The translations under genes and the position numbers were made by a program. The notes beneath the pieces are model-generated. The model had not been told where the DNA came from, made no database searches, and saw nothing but the letters and a program-made list of their open reading frames with translations. Positions 7,741 to 15,969 of a stretch of DNA of 64,000 bases are shown here, piece after piece. Where the stretch lies: positions 1 through 64,000 of the forward strand of contig CANMCX010000009.1 of assembly GCA_947496465.1 (NCBI GenBank), written 5' to 3'. Each line of letters opens with the position of its first letter. Positions within the stretch are counted from its first letter, which is position 1. This stretch comes from Marinifilum_A sediminis (GTDB lineage: Bacteria > Bacteroidota > Bacteroidia > Bacteroidales > Marinifilaceae).

Positions 7741-8535
7741 CTACGAAATTTGTTTGATGAATTCGGTGCAGGCATCACCAGGTGATTCCTGTTTCATAAA
7801 ATGTTCGCCCATTAAAAATGCATGGAAACCTTTATTTCTCATTTCTTTTACGATTTTGGCACTGCTCAATCCACTTTCTGCTACTCGAATCATATCTTCG
7901 GGTAATTTTGCTGCCAACTGAATCGATTTTTCAGTATCTACGGTAAAATCCTTTAAATTTCGATTGTTGATTCCAACCAAATCGACAAACTTATTGACAT
8001 GCTCCAACTCCGATTCATCATGTAATTCCAAGAGAACTTCCATGCCCAATTCTTTAGCTATAAAAGCAAAATCCTTACATCGTTGCGGACTTAAAATGGC
8101 AGCAATTAACAAAATCACATCGGCACCCATAGCTTTTGATTGATAGATCTGATAAGGATCTACTATGAACTCTTTTCTCAGCAATGGAATGTTCAATTCA
8201 TTTCTTGCAGCGCTGAAATCCTGAGGTTTAGCACCGAAGAAACTCTCATCGGTCAATACTGAAACCATTGATGCACCAGCTGCCTGGTATTTCTCTACCA
8301 CATCCTTTGGTTTCGAAAGTCCATTAATCACACCCTTTGATGGCGATTGACGCTTGAATTCGGCTATCACACCTGATGCTCCTTTTTGAGTAATCGATTT
8401 CTTTGCAGAATAGCATTTGCGTTTGAAGTTTGGCTCCGTCATCAACTGAAAAATAGGATTTTCCATCTTCTCCACTGCCACTTCAGCCAGCTTACGCTGC
8501 ACAATTCGATCTAATATATTTGGCTTACTACTCAT
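7741..8535 (-). CDS. trpC: Indole-3-glycerol phosphate synthase
   Basis: Closes the indole ring from CdRP in tryptophan synthesis; cytoplasmic TIM barrel of 264 residues. The active-site segment AEFKRQSPSKG (58-68) carries the family's catalytic Glu and Lys, and further conserved segments are LLRKEF, LLELHDESEL, VGINNRNLKDF and AESGLSS. The start ATG at 8,535 follows AGGAGAG, a clear ribosome binding site, with the trpD stop just upstream; a GTG one codon earlier is a less likely start. Separate from trpF, unlike the enterobacterial trpC-F fusion. Confidence 0.95.
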   Translation of the reverse strand: MSSKPNILDRIVQRKLAEVAVEKMENPIFQLMTEPNFKRKCYSAKKSITQKGASGVIAEFKRQSPSKGVINGLSKPKDVVEKYQAAGASMVSVLTDESFFGAKPQDFSAARNELNIPLLRKEFIVDPYQIYQSKAMGADVILLIAAILSPQRCKDFAFIAKELGMEVLLELHDESELEHVNKFVDLVGINNRNLKDFTVDTEKSIQLAAKLPEDMIRVAESGLSSAKIVKEMRNKGFHAFLMGEHFMKQESPGDACTEFIKQIS

Positions 8536-8542
8536 CACTCTC

Positions 8543-9529
8543 CTAATTTGTCAAATTCTTTAAAACCTGGTAGGCACTTCCCGAATCCAAGGATTCAACA
8601 GCTCTACCCATAGCATCTTCGCGATTGATCTCGGGATGCAAACAATGAATGGCTAATCCTGCATTTCTGGTCACCACAGCATTCTGAGCTTCGTTACCAT
8701 TCCCCTTCAGGATATCCGTAAAGATTTTTGCCGCCTCTGCAACTGTTTCTCCACCATACAATTCCTCTGGTTGCAACCTTCTTTTCCCCAAATCCTCTGG
8801 CTCGAGTAACTCTTCAATTCCATTTCCAATCAACTTTACCTTATCGGTCAGGGAAACCTCATCGTAACCATCAATTCCGTGAATAATCATATACTTTGAA
8901 TCGGTCTTCTGTAAAAGATACTGGTATAATCTGGCTAGCTCCAAATCAAATACGCCAACAATCTGATGCTTTGGATTTGATGGATTCACTAGTGGTCCCA
9001 ACATATTAAAGAAGGTTCTCACGCCCAAATCGCGACGAATGGGCGCAATATTCTTCATAGCAGGATTGAACAATGGTGCATGCAAAAAGCAAATCCCAGA
9101 CCTATCTAAATCACGCTTTAAATCTTCTTCCTTGCTCTTGAATTGATAACCCAAATGTTCAATTACGTTTGATGATCCACAGAATGAAGAAACACCATAG
9201 TTACCATGCTTAGTCACCATCTCTCCTGCTCCGGCAACTACAAATGATGCTAGTGTTGAAATATTAAAGGTATTTTTTCCATCACCTCCGGTTCCACACA
9301 AATCCACACCATTGTATTCCGAAAGATCTACTGGAATACACAGTTCGAGCAAAGCCTCTCTAAATCCTGTTAGTTCATCAACCGTGATACTTCTCATCAT
9401 GAAAACGGTTAGAAAAGATGTGATTTGAAATTCGTTAAATTCTCCCTGAGCAATTTGGATCAGCACTTCTTTGGCTTCTTCTCTTTTTAAGGTTTTGTAT
9501 TCGAATAGATGTTGTAATATATTTTTCAT
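8543..9529 (-). CDS. trpD: Anthranilate phosphoribosyltransferase
   Basis: Transfers phosphoribose from PRPP to anthranilate, 328 residues. The glycine-rich CGTGGDG (78-84) and KHGNYGVSS bind PRPP and substrate; the downstream segment RRDLGVRTFFNMLGPLVNP is family typical. It is third in the operon, 77 bases after trpG and 7 bases before trpC. The gap to trpG carries a short low-complexity repeat of TTGAAGCTTGAGA type. No fusion to trpG is present. Confidence 0.96.
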   Translation of the reverse strand: MKNILQHLFEYKTLKREEAKEVLIQIAQGEFNEFQITSFLTVFMMRSITVDELTGFREALLELCIPVDLSEYNGVDLCGTGGDGKNTFNISTLASFVVAGAGEMVTKHGNYGVSSFCGSSNVIEHLGYQFKSKEEDLKRDLDRSGICFLHAPLFNPAMKNIAPIRRDLGVRTFFNMLGPLVNPSNPKHQIVGVFDLELARLYQYLLQKTDSKYMIIHGIDGYDEVSLTDKVKLIGNGIEELLEPEDLGKRRLQPEELYGGETVAEAAKIFTDILKGNGNEAQNAVVTRNAGLAIHCLHPEINREDAMGRAVESLDSGSAYQVLKNLTN

Positions 9530-9534
9530 TTTAA

Positions 9535-9606
9535 TTCTAGATTTTTAGATATGAGATTTGAGATATAAGACTAAAAACTTGAAGCTTGAGATTTGGAGCT
9601 TGAAGC
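9535..9606. repeat. Low-complexity intergenic repeat between trpG and trpD
   Basis: The stretch contains repeated words such as GAGATTTG, TTGAAGCTT and AGATATGAGA. Similar words fill the gaps at 13,697-13,765 and 15,897-15,966. They look like remnants of short tandem repeats at gene junctions and have no coding capacity. Confidence 0.4.
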
Positions 9607-10176
9607 TTACTTTTTCATCCAATTCTCCATCATCTTCATTCCATCAGGGGTTAACACCGATTCAGGATGAAACTGAACGCCTTCTACATCCAATTCTTTG
9701 TGCCGAATTCCCATAATTGCTCCTTCCGAATCACGACAAGTAATCTCTAAACAGTCTGGCAAGTCTTTTTCAACTACATTCCAGGAATGATATCTACCTG
9801 CTTTAAATTCAGGTTCAATTCCTTCCAAAACTCCTTTATTCAATTCTGTTCGGTACACCGAGGTACTCACTCCATGATAAACCTGATTCAAATTCTCTAT
9901 GCTTCCTCCAAAAACCTCAGCTATTGCCTGTTCTCCCAAACACACACCCAGTATCGATTTCGTAGCTGCGTATTCACGAATCACATCTTTCAACACACCA
10001 GCTTCATCAGGAATTCCAGGTCCGGGTGATAGCAAAATCTTGTCATATTTAGCAACTTCTCTCAATTCAATTTCACGGTTTCGATACACATCAATATCCT
10101 TAGCTCCAAGCTTACGCAGATATTCCACCAAATTGTAGGTAAACGAATCGTAATTGTCTAATACCAATATCCTCAT
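9607..10176 (-). CDS. trpG: Anthranilate synthase component II (glutamine amidotransferase)
   Basis: Provides ammonia from glutamine to TrpE. The 189-residue class I amidotransferase has its catalytic triad visible: nucleophile Cys79 in GVCLGEQA, and His170 and Glu172 in QFHPES. The oxyanion segment LLSPGPGIPDEAG is at 48-60. The start is 3 bases after the trpE stop, so the two subunits are probably translated together. It could in principle also serve folate synthesis, but no pabB-like partner is seen here. Confidence 0.95.
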   Translation of the reverse strand: MRILVLDNYDSFTYNLVEYLRKLGAKDIDVYRNREIELREVAKYDKILLSPGPGIPDEAGVLKDVIREYAATKSILGVCLGEQAIAEVFGGSIENLNQVYHGVSTSVYRTELNKGVLEGIEPEFKAGRYHSWNVVEKDLPDCLEITCRDSEGAIMGIRHKELDVEGVQFHPESVLTPDGMKMMENWMKK

Positions 10177-10179
10177 AGC

Positions 10180-11580
10180 TTAAATGTTTTGTGCCAATTC
10201 CATTGCCTTGCGCAATGCAGCCAGTTTGTTACTCACTTCGTTTAACTCACTCTCTTCGTTCGATTTTTCAACCACACCAGCCCCAGCCTGATAGTAAAGT
10301 GTATTGTCCTTGCTCATGAAACTTCTGATCATGATGGCTTGGTTCACTTCACCGTTAAATCCCATGGCACCTATACAACCACCGTAAAATCCTCGAGCTG
10401 TTGGTTCATATTTATCTATCAGCTCCATTGCGCGGTATTTTGGTGCTCCCGATAAGGTTCCTGCAGGAAAAGTGTCTCCCATCAATTGGAATGGATTGTA
10501 ATCTGCTGGCAGTTCTCCAGACACCTTAGAAACCAGATGAATCACATGCGAGAAATACTGTACCTCTTTAAAGGTCTCCACTTTAATATTTTGAGCATCT
10601 CTACTCAAATCATTTCGAGCCAAATCCACCAACATAACGTGCTCACTTTGCTCTTTTTCATCATTCAATAATTCTTGAGCCAATTGAGCATCTTTTACCG
10701 AGTCGCCGGTACGTTTAAAAGTTCCGGCAATAGGATGAATGTAGGCTTTCTGATTTTTGATTTCAATCTGAGCCTCAGGAGATGAACCCATAATTCGGTA
10801 AGAACCATAATCGAAATAAAACAAATAAGGCGATGGATTTACTGATCGCAAAGCACGATACAAGTTAAAATCATCACCTTTATAGTTCTGTGAAAACTGA
10901 CGAGATAAAACAATTTGAAATACATCACCTCTTCTGCAATGCTGTTTGCCCTTGCTTACCATTTCCATATACGATTGATCATCCATATTCGATTGCTCAT
11001 CACCTTCCAAAGCAAATGTGAAAGCAGGTAGGTTTCTATTTCTCAACAAATCAGAAACTTCACGAATACGCGGCTCTTCCCCATTAGTAACCAACTCAAT
11101 AATCTTCAAGGTATTGTTGAAGTGATTCACCTCAATAATAAAGCGATACAATGCATAACGCATTTGTGGAATACCTGACTGTTTTTTCTCGGTATTGAAT
11201 TTTAAATCTTCAAAGTAAGGAACAGAATCATAGGTAGTATAGCCAAAAAGAGCATTGGCTTTCGAAACTTTCTCCTTGTCTTCCAAATCAAATTGATTCA
11301 CAAAGTTTTTCAGTCTGTTCGAAACAAATCGTTTGCCTTTTCCTATTGCGTCAATATTTGTTTTATCACCAAAGATTTCCTCAGTAAGTATTCCATCTTT
11401 CAACTGAATGCTGGCAATTGGATCGAGAGCGATAAATGAACTTGCATTTTCGGGACTATGGTAATCAGAACTTTCCAAAAGAATCGCTCCAGGAAAGCGA
11501 TCTCTTAATTTCAGATACATACTCACCGGTGTGATGACATCGGCAAGAAGCTCTTTTTTCAGGTATTTAAACTTTATCAT
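10180..11580 (-). CDS. trpE: Anthranilate synthase component I
   Basis: Converts chorismate plus ammonia to anthranilate, the committed step to tryptophan; 466 residues. C-terminal chorismate-binding motifs include FQIVLSRQF, SPEAQI, HPIAGTFKRTG, TFPAGTLSGAPK and GAGVVEKSNEESE. The N-terminal segment LLESSDYHS resembles the LLES element of Trp feedback sites, so allosteric inhibition by tryptophan is likely. It is the first structural gene of the operon, 98 bases after a leader peptide gene with a terminator in between. Confidence 0.95.
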   Translation of the reverse strand: MIKFKYLKKELLADVITPVSMYLKLRDRFPGAILLESSDYHSPENASSFIALDPIASIQLKDGILTEEIFGDKTNIDAIGKGKRFVSNRLKNFVNQFDLEDKEKVSKANALFGYTTYDSVPYFEDLKFNTEKKQSGIPQMRYALYRFIIEVNHFNNTLKIIELVTNGEEPRIREVSDLLRNRNLPAFTFALEGDEQSNMDDQSYMEMVSKGKQHCRRGDVFQIVLSRQFSQNYKGDDFNLYRALRSVNPSPYLFYFDYGSYRIMGSSPEAQIEIKNQKAYIHPIAGTFKRTGDSVKDAQLAQELLNDEKEQSEHVMLVDLARNDLSRDAQNIKVETFKEVQYFSHVIHLVSKVSGELPADYNPFQLMGDTFPAGTLSGAPKYRAMELIDKYEPTARGFYGGCIGAMGFNGEVNQAIMIRSFMSKDNTLYYQAGAGVVEKSNEESELNEVSNKLAALRKAMELAQNI

Positions 11581-11607
11581 GGCTAATGGTTATTTTCAAA
11601 ATTTGGT

Positions 11608-11645
11608 ATAAAAAAAGCGGTCTACTGAGTTTCAGTAGACCGCTT
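11608..11645 (-). terminator. trp attenuator terminator
   Basis: On the minus strand a perfect 14-bp stem (plus-strand arms 11,615-11,628 and 11,632-11,645, 3-base loop) is followed by TTTTTTTAT, a strong intrinsic terminator placed 28 bases before the trpE start. Its position between leader peptide and trpE shows it is a conditional terminator (attenuator). A weaker upstream hairpin TAGTTC / GAACTA begins at the leader stop codon and may take part in the switch. Confidence 0.85.
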
Positions 11646-11669
11646 GCTAGTTCTTTATGTATTTTCGAA

Positions 11670-11759
11670 CTAAATTTTGCACATACGGAGGACACTTCTG
11701 CTCATGTTATTTGAGAGATTACAGATGTGCCACCAATATTTGCTATTCAATCCGAACAT
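11670..11759 (-). CDS. trpL: trp leader peptide with tandem Trp codons
   Basis: ATG at 11,759 opens a 29-codon frame, MFGLNSKYWWHICNLSN..., ending in TAG at 11,670. Two adjacent TGG codons (residues 9-10) are the only Trp codons. The ATG is about 15-20 bases after the predicted transcription start, and the frame is followed by the terminator hairpin at 11,615-11,645. This is the arrangement of ribosome-mediated attenuation in enterobacterial trp operons: stalling at uncharged Trp codons should permit trpE transcription. The mechanism in this organism is inferred. Confidence 0.75.
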   Translation of the reverse strand: MFGLNSKYWWHICNLSNNMSRSVLRMCKI

Positions 11760-11780
11760 TATTTTCCGTATTTGTCTTTA

Positions 11781-11813
11781 CAAATCTAATGAATAATTTT
11801 TCCAATTTCCAAA
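11781..11813 (-). promoter_or_regulatory. trp operon promoter, Bacteroidota type
   Basis: On the minus strand TTTG (11,813-11,810) is followed after 21 bases by TAGATTTG (11,788-11,781), matching the Bacteroidota -33 TTTG and -7 TAnnTTTG boxes. It would start transcription near 11,774, giving a leader of about 190 bases with the trpL peptide and the attenuator. Confidence 0.65.
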
Positions 11814-11819
11814 CCCAAT

Positions 11820-12144
11820 TTTGCAAAACCTACTATTTCATCTGAATTAAACTTAGCTTAATCCATTGATTTTACTGAACATTCAAGACAATATTTTTTT
11901 TTTGTAAATTCATTATTTTACAAGTTTCATATCTGTATAAGATAATAAAAATTACCTGGTCTAATGAGGGGTGTGATTTTTGAAAATAGCATTTTTACCA
12001 TCCTACCATCTCAGATTAGCACCTATTCTAATTATTTTTTTATAAATATTCCGAACACCCTCTTAAGCCCCATGTCAACTGAGAATTCAGATTCTAAATA
12101 AAAACTTCTCAAACGTTAACATTACATTAAGATCAAAAAAGAAA
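11820..12144. other. Divergent trp / aromatic intergenic region
   Basis: About 325 bases between the two divergent promoters. The sequence is AT-rich with long A and T runs. I see no gene, no strong hairpin and no repeated operator-like word; there is a T-run at 11,893-11,903. Regulation of both operons therefore seems to rely on the leader attenuators rather than on an obvious shared operator. Confidence 0.5.
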
Positions 12145-12175
12145 TTTGCTGGTTAAGAAATAATTCATACATTTG
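12145..12175 (+). promoter_or_regulatory. Aromatic operon promoter, Bacteroidota type
   Basis: TTTG (12,145-12,148), 19 bases, then TACATTTG (12,168-12,175): an exact match to the TTTG / TAnnTTTG promoter pattern. Transcription would begin near 12,182, about 20 bases before the first leader peptide ATG, the same geometry as at the trp promoter. Confidence 0.7.
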
Positions 12176-12201
12176 GAACAGAATTAACGCACAAAACAGC
12201 G

Positions 12202-12270
12202 ATGAATACAGTAACTACATACATTTCTAACTTTTATTATTTCTGGTTTTACTTTTATCCAAACAGATAA
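12202..12270 (+). CDS. Phe/Tyr-rich attenuator leader peptide 1
   Basis: A 22-codon frame whose core reads NFYYFWFYFYP: four Phe, four Tyr and one Trp in nine consecutive residues, then a stop. It begins about 20 bases after the predicted transcription start and is followed by an intrinsic terminator (12,312-12,345). The composition matches classical phe attenuator peptides, so ribosome stalling at uncharged tRNA-Phe or tRNA-Tyr should prevent termination. A second, similar unit follows in tandem. Confidence 0.75.
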   Translation: MNTVTTYISNFYYFWFYFYPNR

Positions 12271-12311
12271 CGGCAAGAATTGATATGTAAGGAAACGAAC
12301 AAAATAAATCA

Positions 12312-12345
12312 AAAGGTCTTGCCAAACAGGTAAGACCTTTTTTTT
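12312..12345 (+). terminator. Attenuator terminator 1 of the aromatic operon
   Basis: 9-bp perfect stem AAAGGTCTT / AAGACCTTT (12,312-12,320 with 12,332-12,340), 11-base loop, followed by a run of eight T in total. It stands between leader peptide 1 and leader peptide 2, so readthrough is needed to reach the second unit. Confidence 0.8.
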
Positions 12346-12359
12346 ATATAAAAAACACT

Positions 12360-12452
12360 ATGAGCAGTACAGCATTCGCATACCGATTTTATTTTTATTA
12401 TTTCTGGTTTTACACAAATCGGGCGGGATGCCTTATACCTAAACTCAAGTAG
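12360..12452 (+). CDS. Phe/Tyr-rich attenuator leader peptide 2
   Basis: A 30-codon frame with the core RFYFYYFWFYTNR: nine consecutive aromatic residues including one Trp. The 20-base word at 12,394-12,413 is the same as in leader 1, which indicates that the two attenuators arose by tandem duplication. The frame ends at TAG 12,450-12,452, 9 bases before a second terminator hairpin. It is 88 bases upstream of the first structural gene. Confidence 0.75.
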   Translation: MSSTAFAYRFYFYYFWFYTNRAGCLIPKLK

Positions 12453-12461
12453 AAAAGTATA

Positions 12462-12495
12462 AAAATCCTGCCCATAACGAGCAGGATTTTTTTTT
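12462..12495 (+). terminator. Attenuator terminator 2 of the aromatic operon
   Basis: Perfect 10-bp stem AAAATCCTGC / GCAGGATTTT (12,462-12,471 and 12,481-12,490) with a 9-base loop, followed by a T-run of nine in total. It lies 46 bases before the aminotransferase start and downstream of leader peptide 2. Confidence 0.82.
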
Positions 12496-12540
12496 GATAT
12501 TAACCACAACCGAAACCAAAATTTTTAACAAAAAAATAAA

Positions 12541-13695
12541 ATGATTCAACCCGCAAACAGAACCCAGGGAGTTAAGGAGTACTATTTCTCAGTTAAACTG
12601 AAGGAAATAGCGCGCCTTAACGAGGGGGAAGTAAAAGTTCTCAATCTGGGAATAGGTGATCCGGATCTATCTCCTTCGGAAGATACATGGAACTCATTAA
12701 AAGAAGCATGTGTTCATCCAAAGAGTCACGGATATCAAAGTTATCAGGGAATTCCAGCCTTACGTGAAGGTTTTTCAAAATGGTACAAGACGTATTTCGA
12801 TGTGGAAATCAATCCAGCAAATGAAGTTTTGCCATTAATGGGCTCGAAGGAAGGTATCATGATCACTTCATTGGCATATTTAAACGAAGGCGACGAAATA
12901 TTAATTCCTGATCCATCCTACCCGACTTATAAGTCTGTGACCAATTTGTTGGGTAGTAAAATTGTTACTTACTCTTTAAATGAAGAGCAAAAATGGCAAC
13001 CAGATCTGGAAGCTTTGGAACAAAGAGACCTGAGTAAGGTAAAAATGATGTGGATCAATTATCCACACATGCCAACCGGAGCGAGAGCTAGCAGAGAATT
13101 ATTGGAAAGAATTGTAGCCTTTGGTAGAAAGCACAACATTTTAATTGTAAACGACAATCCTTACAGTTTCATTCTGAACGATGAACCTATGAGTATTATG
13201 AGCATTGAAGGAGCAAAAGATTGTTGCCTAGAGCTTAATTCGTTAAGCAAATCACACAATATGCCGGGTTGGAGAGTTGGAATGATTTGTGGAAGTGCTG
13301 AAATGCTGGAACCTGTATTGAAAGTAAAAACCAATATGGACTCAGGCATGTTTTATCCGGTTCAACAGGCAGCCATCAAAGCTTTAAATCAGGATAAATC
13401 TTGGTACGAAAGCATCAATAAGGTTTACAAAAGCAGAAGAGAATTGGTTTTTAAGCTAATGGATTTAATAGACTGTAAACCGAGTGAAGACCAGAGTGGC
13501 ATGTTTGTTTGGGCTGCCATTCCCGAAAAGTACAAAGATTGTTACGAGCTAAGTGATGACATTCTGAACAAAGCTAAAGTGTTTATCACACCAGGAGGAA
13601 TTTTTGGAGAGCAAGGATTAAAGTATATCAGAGTTTCACTTTGTAGTAGTGAAGCAGTACTTGAGGAAGCAATAGAAAGAATTAAAAGAATGTAA
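12541..13695 (+). CDS. PLP-dependent class I aminotransferase (probably aromatic)
   Basis: Fold-type I aminotransferase of 384 residues. The PLP lysine is Lys237 in LNSLSKSHNMPGWRVG; other conserved elements are LPLMGSKEG, PDPSYPTY and the C-terminal RVSLC with the carboxylate-binding Arg. It is the first gene of the aromatic operon under two Phe/Tyr attenuators, so it probably transaminates prephenate, phenylpyruvate or 4-hydroxyphenylpyruvate. By sequence alone it could also be an aspartate or LL-diaminopimelate-type enzyme. No prephenate dehydratase gene accompanies it in the window. Confidence 0.85.
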   Translation: MIQPANRTQGVKEYYFSVKLKEIARLNEGEVKVLNLGIGDPDLSPSEDTWNSLKEACVHPKSHGYQSYQGIPALREGFSKWYKTYFDVEINPANEVLPLMGSKEGIMITSLAYLNEGDEILIPDPSYPTYKSVTNLLGSKIVTYSLNEEQKWQPDLEALEQRDLSKVKMMWINYPHMPTGARASRELLERIVAFGRKHNILIVNDNPYSFILNDEPMSIMSIEGAKDCCLELNSLSKSHNMPGWRVGMICGSAEMLEPVLKVKTNMDSGMFYPVQQAAIKALNQDKSWYESINKVYKSRRELVFKLMDLIDCKPSEDQSGMFVWAAIPEKYKDCYELSDDILNKAKVFITPGGIFGEQGLKYIRVSLCSSEAVLEEAIERIKRM

Positions 13696-13696
13696 C

Positions 13697-13780
13697 AAGC
13701 CTCAAGCTACAAGTAACAAGAAAACAAAATATTTTCGCTCTTGAAACTTGACGCATGGAACTTGACGCTATAAATAATAA
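13697..13780. repeat. Low-complexity repeat before tyrA
   Basis: The 93-base gap contains AAGCCTCAAGCTACAAG, then CTTGAAACTTGACGC and GGAACTTGACGC, followed by repeated AATAATAATAA. It resembles the gaps at 9,535-9,606 and 15,897-15,966. No hairpin or coding potential is visible. Confidence 0.4.
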
Positions 13781-13788
13781 TAATAACA

Positions 13789-14685
13789 ATGATAGTATCA
13801 GTAATAGGACTAGGTTTGATAGGAGGATCGATTGCTCTTGATTTAAAGAAAAATGGATTCGCTGATAAGGTGATTGGAGTTGACAACAACCCAATGCATG
13901 CTCATACTGCAAAAAAAATGGGTTTAGCTGATGAGATTCAGGATTTGAAAACCGCCGTTACATCATCACATTTGGTGATATTAGCTGTTCCTGTAAATGC
14001 CTGTATCCATAGCTTACCTGAAGTTATGGATCTAATTGATCAACAAATTGTAACCGACTTGGGTTCTACTAAAGAGCAGCTGATCAAAACCATAGCCAAT
14101 CATCCCAAAAGAAAGCATTTTGTGCCAGCCCATCCTATGGCGGGAACAGAATTCTCGGGACCGCAGGCAGCTCACTCAGGATTATTCGATGGGAAATGTT
14201 CCATCATCTGTAATCCTGAAGATTCGAACAAAGAAGCAGTAGATATTGTAACCGATATGTTTCATACACTAAACATGAGATGCGTGTATATGGATGCAGA
14301 AGTCCACGATAGACAGACAGCATATGTTTCGCACCTGTCGCACATTAGTGCTTTTGCATTATCTTTAACAGTTCTGCACAAAGAGAAGAAAGACAAACAC
14401 ATTTTTGAACTGGCAAGTGGAGGTTTCGACTCAACAGTTCGTTTGGCAAAGAGTTCCGCTGAAATGTGGACTCCTATCTTTCATCAGAACAAGAAAAATG
14501 TAGGTAAAGTATTGCAGAAATATATTGATAGCCTTCAACAGTTTAAAGATTTGATTGAAAATGATGATCACGAAGGGGTTGATGATTTAATTAATGAAGC
14601 AAATGGTATCAGAAGAGTTTTGGATCAAAAAGAAAGAAACGAACTGGAAACTCTAAAGAACGCGAAAAAAATAAGAAGGGCTTAG
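13789..14685 (+). CDS. tyrA: Prephenate dehydrogenase
   Basis: Oxidatively decarboxylates prephenate to 4-hydroxyphenylpyruvate on the way to tyrosine; 298 residues. The N-terminal Rossmann domain has GLGLIGGS (7-14) with Asp at the end of strand 2 (GVDNN), pointing to NAD+ rather than NADP+. Conserved catalytic-domain elements include HPMAGTEFSGP and HDRQTAYVSHLSH. No chorismate mutase or ACT domain is attached; the mutase is fused to the next gene product. Confidence 0.93.
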   Translation: MIVSVIGLGLIGGSIALDLKKNGFADKVIGVDNNPMHAHTAKKMGLADEIQDLKTAVTSSHLVILAVPVNACIHSLPEVMDLIDQQIVTDLGSTKEQLIKTIANHPKRKHFVPAHPMAGTEFSGPQAAHSGLFDGKCSIICNPEDSNKEAVDIVTDMFHTLNMRCVYMDAEVHDRQTAYVSHLSHISAFALSLTVLHKEKKDKHIFELASGGFDSTVRLAKSSAEMWTPIFHQNKKNVGKVLQKYIDSLQQFKDLIENDDHEGVDDLINEANGIRRVLDQKERNELETLKNAKKIRRA

Positions 14686-14801
14686 ATCAAAAGGAGAAAG
14701 CAATAAGAACCAATCTTCAAGTATCAAAACTCAAGAAAAAACATAAAAACCAAATAAACCAAATTTTTAATCACTCGACAAAGAGTAAATAAGATTGTAA
14801 C

Positions 14802-15890
14802 ATGAGCAAAGAATTAAATATAGCAGATCTAAGTAGCTGGCCAATCGAAAATGTGGACAGACCTCTAATCATAGGTGGACCATGTAGCGCTGAAACAGAA
14901 GAGCAAGTTTTGGAGACTGCCAAAGGAATTAAAGCAGCTGGAATTCCAATTTTCCGTGCTGGTATCTGGAAACCACGTACTCGTCCGAACAGTTTCGAAG
15001 GAATTGGAGCACAAGGGCTAATCTGGTTGCAAAAAGTAAAGGCTGAGACCGGAATGCTAACTGCAACTGAGGTTGCCAATGCAAAGCATGTAGAGTTGGC
15101 ACTTGGTGCTGGTGTTGACATTCTTTGGATTGGAGCAAGAACCACCGTTAATCCGTTTGCTGTTCAGGAAATTGCTGATGCACTTAGAGGAAAAGATATT
15201 CCAGTTTTAGTAAAAAATCCGATCAACCCGGATTTGGAACTTTGGATTGGTGCTATTGAACGTTTAAGTGCTGTTGGAATTACCAAATTGGCTGCCATTC
15301 ACCGTGGATTCTCAACCTACCAAAAACTGAAGTACAGAAACGATCCTCAGTGGCAAATTCCTATCGAGATGAAACGTAGATTGCCTAATTTGCCAATGTT
15401 CTGCGATCCTAGTCATATTACTGGCGACAGAAGTCTTTTAGACGAGGTGACACAAAAGTCCATGGATTTGAACTATGAAGGTTTAATCATTGAATCACAC
15501 TGCAATCCAACAGAGGCATGGAGTGATGCAAAACAACAGTTAACGCCTAAGTCACTTGAAGAACTTTTAGCTAACTTAGTACTTCGTGATCCGGAAGCTG
15601 ACAATGAGGTGATCAATAATACATTGGGAGAATTGAGACACTTAATTGATGATTTCGATCAGAAATTACTTGAATTGTTGGAAAACAGAATGCAGGTTGC
15701 CAAAACAATCGGACATTACAAAAAGGAAAACAACATTACAGTATTACAAAACAAACGTTGGGGAAATATTCTTGAAAAAAGCCTTGATATTGGAAAAAAG
15801 AAAGGATTCAGCGAACAGTTTATCAATAGCTTGTTCAAAGCAATTCACCAGGAATCAATCAACCAGCAGGAAGATATAATGAACGCATAA
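14802..15890 (+). CDS. Bifunctional DAHP synthase / chorismate mutase
   Basis: Catalyses the first step of the shikimate pathway and the branch reaction chorismate to prephenate. Residues about 20-270 form a KDSA/AroG-family DAHP synthase (IIGGPCSAET, GIWKPRTRPNSFEG, LVKNP, CDPSHITGD). Residues about 275-355 are an AroQ-type chorismate mutase (LRHLIDDFDQKLLELLENRM...). This domain order is typical for Bacteroidota. The mutase domain may give feedback sensitivity to prephenate or aromatic amino acids in related enzymes. It is 116 bases after tyrA. Confidence 0.93.
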   Translation: MSKELNIADLSSWPIENVDRPLIIGGPCSAETEEQVLETAKGIKAAGIPIFRAGIWKPRTRPNSFEGIGAQGLIWLQKVKAETGMLTATEVANAKHVELALGAGVDILWIGARTTVNPFAVQEIADALRGKDIPVLVKNPINPDLELWIGAIERLSAVGITKLAAIHRGFSTYQKLKYRNDPQWQIPIEMKRRLPNLPMFCDPSHITGDRSLLDEVTQKSMDLNYEGLIIESHCNPTEAWSDAKQQLTPKSLEELLANLVLRDPEADNEVINNTLGELRHLIDDFDQKLLELLENRMQVAKTIGHYKKENNITVLQNKRWGNILEKSLDIGKKKGFSEQFINSLFKAIHQESINQQEDIMNA

Positions 15891-15969
15891 GAACAGGAAC
15901 AATGGATATGGGATTCGAGATCAATTCTCCAATCTCATATCTATAATCTGACATCTAAATCTCTTAAGA

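Noticed and set aside
12309..12509. Minus-strand 66-codon frame in the aromatic operon leader
   Set aside because: It runs antisense through leader peptide 2 and both terminator hairpins; the plus-strand attenuator explains this sequence.
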